A DNA stretch of 64,000 nucleotides from positions 434,001 to 498,000 of the forward strand of contig LATX02000192.1 of NCBI GenBank assembly GCA_001466705.2. The letters are read 5' to 3'. Below, piece after piece: positions 52,001-61,064 of the stretch. The notes below the pieces were generated by a model. The model had not been told where the DNA came from. It saw only the letters and a program-made list of their open reading frames with translations, and made no database searches. Position numbers and translations under genes: made by a program. The DNA comes from Moniliophthora roreri. Taxonomy: Eukaryota > Basidiomycota > Agaricomycetes > Agaricales > Marasmiaceae. The first letter of the stretch is position 1, and the number at the start of each line of letters is the position of its first letter.

Positions 52001-52299
52001 ACTAGAAGATGATTCTAGTGGGTATCACGATGTACGATGTTAAGCGAAAAAAGTATACAAAAGCGCGGATAAAGATAAGCGTACCTTTTTCCAAACGTGC
52101 ATTCACAGCAGATAGTGCGAGAAGATGCTATTCCCGCGTCAAAGAGTCCGGAGAGTATGGACTAAATTTTCTTCCCAGCACCACGATATTGATTCCCAAC
52201 AGTATCTGACAATCCAGAGCTACGACGGGTACGGGATTCAAAATCAACGAGTGCAACACGCACAGCAGACCCAGTCAGGAACGTTTTCTCGGGCGTGCG
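46058..52299. other. gene-poor stretch, no recognisable gene
   Basis: No supported gene. A degenerate tandem pair lies at 47101-47197 and 47204-47291. An ATG frame at 50230-50462 (81 codons to a possible donor GTACGT) and an open segment ending at a stop at 51036-51038 (DESLPITADTKVPKKIREYL) have some protein-like character, but I could not join them and name no gene. Other open frames are short and overlapping. A-T runs are scarce. Confidence 0.4.
47101..47291. repeat. degenerate tandem pair, unit about 90 bp
   Basis: 47101-47197 and 47204-47291 share ATCCCGA, TTCATC(T/C)ATCACGC, CATGTCA, T(C/T)GGCCGTGT and GATGTA/ATATGTA in the same order, with indels. The copies are well diverged. Confidence 0.45.
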
Positions 52300-55200
52300 A
52301 ACCGGTATATCCGAATCAACTTTTGTGTGAAAAAAAAAAAAAAGAAGATTGAGTAGAAAAAGTTTGGGAGAGAATGCGGTTAATACTGTACTTGGGAATA
52401 TTCTCACCTTTTCCTTCCGGTAATGCGGATTCGGAAGTGCGCATCCAAAGAGTCACTTGCACAAAGGTCATATTGTCGAGGGCTTGGCGATCCCGAACCT
52501 TTTTTTTGCTGGCGAGCCTATCTCGCTGTTTAAAGCCGGTTGGTCCATCCAAGATAGAAACGTCTAGATAAAATAAAAAAAAGTTCGGAATGTTGCATAT
52601 GGTTCTGTATCATGTGTGAGGACGACATAGGAGTTACAACCGCTATCGATAACCGGGGGGGCGGAGCGTCGCTAATCGGACCTTGACCCTAAGCTCTAAG
52701 CTCGGGAAATGAGTCAAAGCATAACCCCCCCCCACCAAGGCTGACCAAGTGCTGTTGTCGTGATCATGATTCTAGCCGGAGGAAGAGAAGCGATATATCG
52801 GATAACCGGTACGGGACCACCGAATGACTTTTTGGCTGTTGAACCCAAGTCACCAAAGGATGTTAAATTGTGAGAGAGAGGGGAAGATCAAGCTTTATAA
52901 TTTGCGAGCCAGAGGTGTATAAAATGGGTGTCCTTAAGCTGTCGCTGCATATCATCATAAGTATTGATGAAGAGGATCCGAGTCCCAATTAGGCTAAAAT
53001 GATTACCTGAATCAGAAAGCCCCCCCTACCTTGTCACTTCCCTTGCAAATTGGACGTAAAAATGAAAACCTTGAAGTGGAAGGGACGGTCACCATGGAAT
53101 TTCCATTCGCTCCTGGAATTTGCGAATCCGTCGAAATAACGTTTACGAGTGCGACTCGGTCGGTAAATAGAGTGACGTCTACATGGACGACATTTGAATC
53201 GTTGAACCGAGCAACATATTTTTTTAGACATGTTGCCAGGACCCAGTATTGGAATCCGGTGATTTAGAGCTCGCGGTCTGTCTGTCGAAAAAAATCCAAG
53301 AATTATTATTACGGTAACGGTAGAGTTAGGAAAAAAAAAAAAAAAAAAAAAACCCTGCAGGGGGACAAGTCATCGCAGAATATACTCACCGACGACATTT
53401 AAGCCATTATTCGTGTCGAGAATGAAATAATAAATAATAGCAAGTTACTTACAAGCGAGGGTCCAAGGCGTTCATCGACCCACTACCTGTCACCGCGTAT
53501 TGAGTGTACCATGCGGAGACTCATCCCCTCCAAGGGCTGGGCACACAAGATGGATGGAAGGGCGGCGCTAATGATGATGATGTGGCAAAAGACAAAGCGA
53601 AGCGATGAGTGAGGGAAGGTATGGAATATGGAAAAATTGGCAATGGAATCTCCACTTTTGACTCGATATGATTCTCGATCACGTCGCGCTTAGTGTTAAC
53701 TGTATAAAAAAAGTTGTAAGCGGTATACAGGGAGATGGTATAGCCAAAGTGTAACGTTTGACTCGATTCGGAATCATTTGGACGTCAGAAATTGATGGGT
53801 GCGCTTGACTTCGCTTGCGAGCTGTTACCCTTTGCTGTATAGGCATCAAACAATGAAGGAACAGCAGAACAATGGACGATGAGACAATGATCGAGGGAGC
53901 TTTTTTTTAAACTTCTGTTCGGCGTCTTGAAGGAAGGAAGATGCCAGTGTGTGATCTTCCTTGCCTTGCGTTGAATTGATGCGCTTTAGTCAATAAGCCC
54001 TAGTTCGGTTAAGAACAATGGAACGGCAATACGTTGTCCAAGGCAGGGCGACGGGCGTTGTGGCGAAGCGAGGGAGCGAGGGGGCGCGTGACATACTAAG
54101 CGGTGAGTCAGGAGTCCTTGTATATGTTTTGTGGGGAAAGTTGGACCTAATAGCGAGATGAATTCGTGGTAAAGAACAAATGGACGGCGCGAGAGCCGAA
54201 AGGTCACCGTCACTGTGGAGAATTAGATAGGGGACATGGAAAGAAAACGAAGGGGAGAGGTATAAGTAGTGACATCATCGGTAAGACGGGAAATGGTGGG
54301 CGTTGAAAAGAAAAGCCATAAGTAGGTGGTATATGTATGAAATATCCTGTGGATTAGCACAGCCAGAATCAGGGCGCGCACAGCAAGGAACGGTCATAAC
54401 GGGAATTTGAAGATGATTGTCAGTGGAGCCCACTCGTAGTAGTTCATCTCATCGATGACTCCATAGCGCGCTCAAAGTTCCAAGCTTTTTAAGGACGAGC
54501 GCAAAGAGAACCCAAGAGTTGGAGTGGGAGTTGCGAATTCATCGCAGAAGATTATGTCGATATAGGGCCTCCGTCGGTTTCAAGGAAATACTTACCTCTA
54601 TGATCGGGATGCTTATTGATCGGGATGTTATACCCCACAGAGACACCTGAGACCAAACTTGAGAATCCGCAACCAACGATGTGGGGCAAAGGGGGGTCAT
54701 TGACGTAGAGAAAATGCACCTATCGAGGAAACGGAGACGGGAGCGACAGGAGACCATCAGCAGCAGGCCGACGGACAAACGGAACTCCTCCATCGGAGTT
54801 TTTTTGAGGTTAATGCTAATGTTTAAACTCGACAACAGCGAGATGATGACCGCATGTTAGCAATCGTGTCAAGACCACTCTGCCCCACACAGAGATCCTT
54901 TCGAGGGATCAATCGGGTGAAATCAAAAACAAGCTCTAGAAACTCATCGATTCAGTTAAGCTTGAGACCTCGAGCGACAACATGCAAGGGGGAGATACGC
55001 AGCTGTCGATTTTCAAAGAGTAAAACCTCAATATCGAAAGTGAGAGATTAGATTTGACTCGTACGGGTGAAAAGAGGCGGCGGAGCGGCAGAACCGGTAT
55101 TGAGCGGGAGTTACAGTACAGATGCGACAGCAGTACCTTTTTGCTTCTTCTCCGAGCTAGTGAGGTGAGCCGGTCCAAGACAGGAAGAAGAAGAGATGGC

Positions 55201-56956
55201 GGCCATTACAAGACCCCGCTCCGTTCCGGCAACGAGAGAGACTGTCGAAGCATAAAAAAACACTCCTATCATCTAAAAATTCTGATGGGATGGATGAATT
55301 CTTGAAAGTTGTCGTGGTCGTTGGGTAGACTGTTAATCCTTGATGGGCCCAGGGTCGTCATCCAAGGCAAGTGTGGGTGTCCGGAGACGGAGAAACGATG
55401 CGTTCTGAGGGGGGGTTAATTATGGGACATTTCCGTCCGTGATGCGCATTGACTATCCGGTAAGGACATTGTCCCGTATTTCCGTCTCTTGCCTAACTCC
55501 TCCCCCCCTCGCAACATGGTGTTAGCATCAAAATGATTCACAGCACAAGCAAAAAAGACATAGTGTGTGAGACGTGTCCACAGGGTATAGTACATCGTTG
55601 CGGCCGCGGCTCGTTTCCTTGTCTGGTAGTCTAATAGGGACCCATCGAGTTTCACAAAAAAAAAAAGAAAAAAACAAGAAGAAAGACAAGAAGCAACAGC
55701 GTAATCAGTAATCAGTTGCGGAACTCAGTTAGATTGTCAACTCACTGCGATGGATAGGTGTTGATAATAGTTATGGTTATCCATGTCGAAAACGAAGGAT
55801 GCAAATCTTTGAAAATCATCGATTTTCCAAAACGGGAATGATTTTTTTTGGTCACTATAGAGATAAGCCCTACTATTTTTTTCCCTCAAAAGACGCCCCG
55901 CTCCCATCCGCCACCCAATGATTGAGGATATGTTGGATGACAAGGAGCAAGTTGCAAATGAACCGCAGATCAAAAGCCTAGGAAATGAGTGGGGAGGGGT
56001 ACTCCGAGGAACAGAATGTACTCTGCGCAAGTCAAGCAAGAGACATGATTAGGGTTCACTCCTCATCGACGTGGGGTAACTGCCATCTATTACTGGAGGC
56101 AAGTTCTCGAACGGGAATATCCAGGTAGATTTTAGAGTTGACGACGAGGAGATTGGAAGTGTGCTCGTTGAGAAATGGCATGTAAGCCATCAGTCAGCTA
56201 TCAAAGCTGACTGACCGGGGGCTGACTGAGGGGATTTATCATAGCGACATTCCAAATATAGAAGGAGCGTGATTTTTTTATTAAAAAAGATATTTTGGGC
56301 AAAAATAAACCAAAATGTCGATAGGATCTTCAGTGGGTAACCGGATGTAAAACAAGAGAGAGGTTCCATTCAACTCGGAGAGGGAGCGAGGTTCCTGACA
56401 GCAATTGATTAGTCATTGTAGGGCACCCTCGCAGCGCTGGGGGGGTAATGACCGCCGCTCAGAACTCGGGCGCTGGAGCTGTTTAGGTTTGCACAGCTGC
56501 CGTTGCTGCTCAAGAGAGAGAGAGAGAGACAATGTATGTCCATGGCAATGACGATAATGGTGCATAATGCGCAGACAATGGTGTGTATAATGAGTTGTAA
56601 ATTGTATCGCAATTTATCGGGGCGAGGGGAACGAGGATTATCGGACTCGGGAATAGATGGGCGTAAGCGATAATGTGACAGTGAAAGGGAACTACGGCAA
56701 AGCTTGGGAGCGGGAGATTTCGAGTCTTGGGAGAATTGGACGTGTATGTTGCGTGGTCAGCGGCAGGACGAGACGGTCGGATACGGGTGGGTGCCGAGAT
56801 CTGACGAGACTGACCATCCGGGGAAATCTCACAGGCCGAGCCGGATCGGGTAATAGGTACGAGTCAAACGGAAAAGTCAAGTCAGCTTCGCCTTCGGTCT
56901 TTGTCAGTTTCCACCATCCACTCACATATCCTTTTCTGGACATCTCCCTGCGCCTG
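52300..56956. other. homopolymer-rich stretch before the cyclin gene
   Basis: No supported gene. It holds A runs near 52331, 53329 (24 A) and 55654, G or C runs near 52655, 52726 and 55410, and short overlapping open frames that begin mostly at non-ATG codons. It is unusually long for one upstream region and may hold regulatory DNA of the cyclin gene or a non-coding transcript; neither can be shown here. Confidence 0.45.
53329..53352. repeat. A24 homopolymer
   Basis: The longest homopolymer in the window, 24 A, followed by CCCTGCAGGGGG. No target-site repeat was seen around it, so it is not clearly the tail of a retroposon. Confidence 0.85.
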
Positions 56957-56964
56957 TATATAAT
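56957..56964 (+). promoter_or_regulatory. TATA box of the cyclin gene
   Basis: TATATAAT lies 70 bp before the ATG at 57035. A C/T-rich leader follows, as is usual for well-transcribed fungal genes. Confidence 0.55.
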
Positions 56965-57034
56965 CATACAAGACAAATGCCAGTCCCTCCGACAATCCGC
57001 CTCATCCATCCCTCGTCACTCATCCACTCCTCCC

Positions 57035-58052
57035 ATGTACGACTCCATGGATTACTCCCCTGCCTCTTCTTCAACGTCTTCGCCTGTTCATCCAGCAAGT
57101 CTAGTTGACCCTGCTCAGCACTCCCCTGCCCTCATGCAGCTCATCGACATCAAGATAAACAGACCAGTAACAGGTGAGTTGTCCATTACTCCTTTTTATA
57201 CTCAAATTCTAACTGGGATTTGCCTTTTAGAATATGTCGTCGATTGTGTCTCAGAGACCGTCGATTACGCCATGGGCAGAACTTCACCTCCTCGAGGTCG
57301 TGCATCCACCAGGCGCCCAGAACTCCAGAAATTCACCACCTTTGTCACAAATGTCCTTTCTCGAGCTGAAGTTACTACTCCTGTCGTCTTGGCTTCTCTC
57401 GTCTACATTGACAGAGCAAAGCCCCATCTACACATTGCTTTGGAAGAGTGGGCATTGGAACGTGTGTTCCTCGGAGCATTGATCGTTGCATCAAAGGTAC
57501 GTTTTATAGCCACAATCATCTACTTGGTAACAGTTAACTAATCCTTTTTTACAGTACCTTAACGACTCTACTCTCAAGAACGTTCACTGGGCACTCTGCA
57601 CTGGTGTATTTGGGAAGAGAGATGTCGGACGGATCGAGCGAGAGTTCCTCGACGTCCTCGATTGGGAGCTTCAAATCACAGAAGACGACCTCCTCAGTCA
57701 CCATGCTGGTCTTTCCGCTGTTGCATTCCCTCACCTCCAGCACCAGCACCATTCATTCTCCTCCTCCCCTCGTCGTCACCACACCTTCTCCCGCAATCAC
57801 CACCGATCTTCGGCAGACGTCCCAGATCTCGAACCTTGTTCGAGTCCAAATTCCTCGGACAGCTCTTCATCATCTTCGTCTCCGCAAACACCGTCTTCGC
57901 TAGACGCTTCTTCACCAGAATCGTATCACCCGAGAAAGTCTTCGAGGCATGTGCCGCAGAAGTCTTCTGGATCCTTCCACGATCTACTGAGGTCGTTCCC
58001 TATCCCTCGTCACCACCAAGAACACCATCGGTCGCACCCTATACACGTTTAA
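57035..58052 (+). CDS. PHO85/Pcl-type cyclin
   Basis: Predicted regulatory subunit of a Pho85/Cdk5-type kinase, 300 residues. Exons are 57035-57173, 57231-57496 and 57555-58052; the introns are 57 and 58 bp. The cyclin box is at about residues 77-185: LQKFTTFVTNVLSRAEVTTP, VVLASLVYIDRAKP, LGALIVASKYLND (exon 2/3 join inside the SKYLND motif), GRIEREFLDVLDWELQITED. This is the Pcl/Pho80 pattern, not that of B-type cyclins. The N-terminus is Ser/Pro-rich. After the box comes a His- and Ser-rich tail (HLQHQHHSFSSS, DSSSSSSSPQTPSS) ending in PIHV. The ATG at 57035 sits behind a TATA box; the frame is open further upstream but reads through the presumed promoter. In yeasts such cyclins act in nutrient sensing, polarity or G1; which applies here is unknown. 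Confidence 0.9.
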
Positions 58053-58401
58053 ATCAACGCTCCTTCGCTCCCCGTTTTCTTTTCGTATCTCTCGCTCGTC
58101 TGCTCAGCATCTGTTTGGATTCACACCATAATCTGCTTTGTCGTCTTTTTTTTTTTGCATGCATCATCACACACACACACTCATTCAACCTGCTTTCCAT
58201 TCCCAATTGCAACTCAATTCAACACCACCACCCACTGCATTTTATCGTTATTTATCTCGCATTTTTCAATTTATGATATCTCTACGATCTCCTTTTTTTT
58301 CTCCTCCCTAGTCTATAGCTCTTACTTCTTGTTGTATTTTCTGTCTATCTGTCTGCGTCTGGCGTTCAACAAACAACTTTATAAAGGAGAATAATTAATA
58401 T

Positions 58402-58407
58402 AATAAA
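58402..58407 (+). promoter_or_regulatory. likely poly(A) signal of the cyclin gene
   Basis: AATAAA about 350 bp after the cyclin stop, inside an A/T-rich stretch that follows a long pyrimidine-rich 3' flank. Confidence 0.4.
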
Positions 58408-58592
58408 AAACAGTTGAAAAACGTCTATTTTAACCGTTGTGCTGTGTGATGCGATGTCTTAATACCTTTGCAATGCAATGCATCCGCCATTCCGCAAAGC
58501 AACGAATTTTGCGCACTCGATCGGGTGCACCGCCACGTCATTGAATTCATCATAGACTTTGCATGTGGATGATGGGCGCCCCTTCACCCCAA

Positions 58593-58611
58593 CCCCCCCC
58601 CCCCCCCCCCC
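58593..58611. repeat. C19 homopolymer
   Basis: Nineteen C in a row, which is rare in fungal DNA. It would be G-rich on the other strand. The length may be affected by sequencing slippage. Confidence 0.85.
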
Positions 58612-59302
58612 AACAAACCTATTTCTCGACGTCACAGGGAGTCAGACCGCGTCTCTGTTTCTGGCGTCGACAATCACGGCATGTTCAATGGGTTACATGT
58701 TACAACAGCAAAGCAAACACAAGTGGAGCGAACCAAAATCGTTAGTACGTACGGTGACGCACATGTTTTTTTATAGAGATACATAGATTGTCACATTTAT
58801 CCGGATATCATCGAACGTTTGTCCCGGATTCTGATACCTATATGTATGACCTTCTCTCTCTCTCTCTCCCCCCAACGAATCGCCGAAGATTGTGATACAT
58901 CATACATATGAGAGGTAACCGGATGAACCCGATAATTCGCCTCTCTCCCCCCCTGGTATTTCTATGTAGAAGTAACGCCCGCCGTCTTGATATACCACAT
59001 GTTCCCCGCCCCTCTTCGGTGTGGTCCCCGTCCTTTTTTCTCTAATGTGCCTTGACCTTGACCGCAGTCTCAGGGGGGAGGGACGGTCATTGGGAATTGG
59101 GAATGATTTCAAATGAGTCAGATGGAAGATTCCCCTCCCCCCTCCAAAAGACGCAAAAACCAACGGGATACATATATGTTTTTTTTTCTTTTGTTCTGAG
59201 ACCTCATCTCCCTCCTTCCACAAACCAAAGGAATTCACGTTCGAAATGGAATGATAACTGGCCTGTTTTGTTTTCCTTGTGATTTTTTTTTTTTTTGCAC
59301 CC

Positions 59303-60249
59303 GACGCGTCCCGTGCAGCCGAGGTTTCGAGTTTGGAGTTTACCGACGCGTTTCCAAAGGATCAACGATTCACATCCATCGGAAATTGCATCCCACAGTT
59401 TAAAAAATAAAAATAAAAATAAAAATAGATGTACGCGAAGCGGAACCCCTCAACCCTCAACCCACTATGACTCTTGGGCGCTACTGTATACTCATGACCC
59501 CCTGTGTATCCCGGACGCGTCTCGGTAATATATAATCTATCTGATTCATCAACATCAACATCAACATCATTCCTTTTTCCTTTCTCTCCCTTTCTCGAGT
59601 TACGCGTTCAGGTTCAGTGGATCCGAACGGTAGGGATGAGTAATACAATAACATCCAAGTCATCTTTTTGTTTTTTCTGATTCTGTCAGACGCACTCGGG
59701 CTTCGGCTGCGGAAGCAAGAGAGTACTTGGTTGAAATTGGCCAAGGTAACTTGTAGTTGGGGGGGGGGGGAAGTTACCCTTGGCAACTGCGAATCGTTGA
59801 CCTTGGCGCTTAAAAAAAAGAAGGGAGTGCTGTGTTACTATATAGCCTTTGGCCGAGACTCCAGCTCAGGACTCTGCTTTTTTTTGCAACAGCTTGCAAC
59901 AGGGGACAGGGTGAAATGATTATTGATGTTTGCTGTTTAGAAAAAATCAAAACTTACAGGCGCGCGCAGTCGCTGTCCAGGCTCAGTTATACAGTATGTG
60001 TAACGACGTCCATATTATTCTTCCTGTCCTGTCAGCGAGTGTTGCCGAAAGGCAAAGGCTCTAACAGTAAGAGGAAAAGATTGAATGACTCATCACATTC
60101 GTCATGACATTTCAATCCCATTCCTTTTCATTGTCAACGAATCCAAAGCAGCGGCCGGGATTAGCTACATCCGTCGGGTTGACGGCTGTTGACGGATGGG
60201 AGCCATTGACTCATCGCTTTTTGGTCATGACAGACGCGGTAATACGCGT
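59303..60249. promoter_or_regulatory. cluster of five ACGCGT boxes
   Basis: ACGCGT occurs near 59304, 59346, 59515, 59602 and 60244. Chance would give about 0.2 in this length. The hexamer is the MluI cell-cycle box bound by MBF in yeasts. The cluster lies 1.3-2.2 kb after the cyclin gene; the only open frame after it is the weak one at 60617. Confidence 0.4.
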
Positions 60250-60616
60250 TTAATTAACGAGCGTTTGTACGCGGCTTTCAGGTCATCGGGAACACTTATG
60301 TATGATTTTTTTAGTTTTTAGTATAGTTCAGAAATGAATACACATATCAAATGTTCAGCCCATTGTATCCAGGATCCCATCCCGAGAACCAGAGCTAATT
60401 TGCATATACATAGTGCTACGGAAACGACCGTGAACAGTTCTAGAAACCCCTAGTTTCCTTTTTTTGCTGTGTACCCGCTGCTGTTGCGAGGGGGGGTTGG
60501 TGGGGCTGGCATGTCTGGGGTACGTACCTACACACACACGATGCGCAGTCCTACTTCGGATTCGTTCCGTAGCAACAGCAACTGCTCGCGAAAAGAGCGG
60601 CCGAGCGCCTAGAACA

Positions 60617-60952
60617 ATGTCCCTCTCCTCAAGTGACGAGGTCCCATGTCCAATAATAAATTACGACTCCACAGCACTTTATTTTCCTCTTTTTTTCAAT
60701 CCGGCGACCAAGGCCCGTTTGACGGTTGCACACAGAAAGGCAGACATTGATAAGCGGAGTTTCCGAGCGTGTCGGCTGTACAGCTATGGGAACTCGCGCG
60801 ACAGGTGTGTGTGTGGGTTCCAACTGAGAAGGCAGAGCACCTGCTGTTTGTGTGGCATGCGGATATGTGAGTTGAGATTCAGATTTAATGGCCGAGGTGA
60901 GTTGGAGGGAACAACTTGCCCTCTTCAGTATCCAGGCACACAACTCGAGTAA
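60617..60952 (+). CDS. possible small Cys-rich protein
   Basis: An ATG frame of 111 residues with a Cys-rich block (CVCGFQLRRQSTCCLCGMRIC) that could bind a metal. I do not recognise it. The frame is open upstream of the ATG as well, and no promoter mark was seen, so it may be chance. Confidence 0.22.
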   Translation: MSLSSSDEVPCPIINYDSTALYFPLFFNPATKARLTVAHRKADIDKRSFRACRLYSYGNSRDRCVCGFQLRRQSTCCLCGMRICELRFRFNGRGELEGTTCPLQYPGTQLE

Positions 60953-61064
60953 TTTTTCCAGTTATCTCCGCACAGTGAAAAATTGAGAGAGATCAACCGT
61001 GGCTGTGAGAGTTCATTCTCATTGGTTACCCCCGCGCTCGAGGGAGGGAGGGAGAGAGAGAGGT

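Larger units (their letters stand above)
58408..61064. other. homopolymer-rich stretch after the cyclin gene
   Basis: No certain gene. It holds a run of 19 C (58593-58611), T runs near 59164 and 59283, G runs near 59761, and five ACGCGT hexamers between 59303 and 60249. A short ATG frame at 60617-60952 is listed separately. Confidence 0.45.

Noticed and set aside
53329..53352. A24 run as the tail of a retroposed element
   Set aside because: No target-site repeats and no element body were found next to it.
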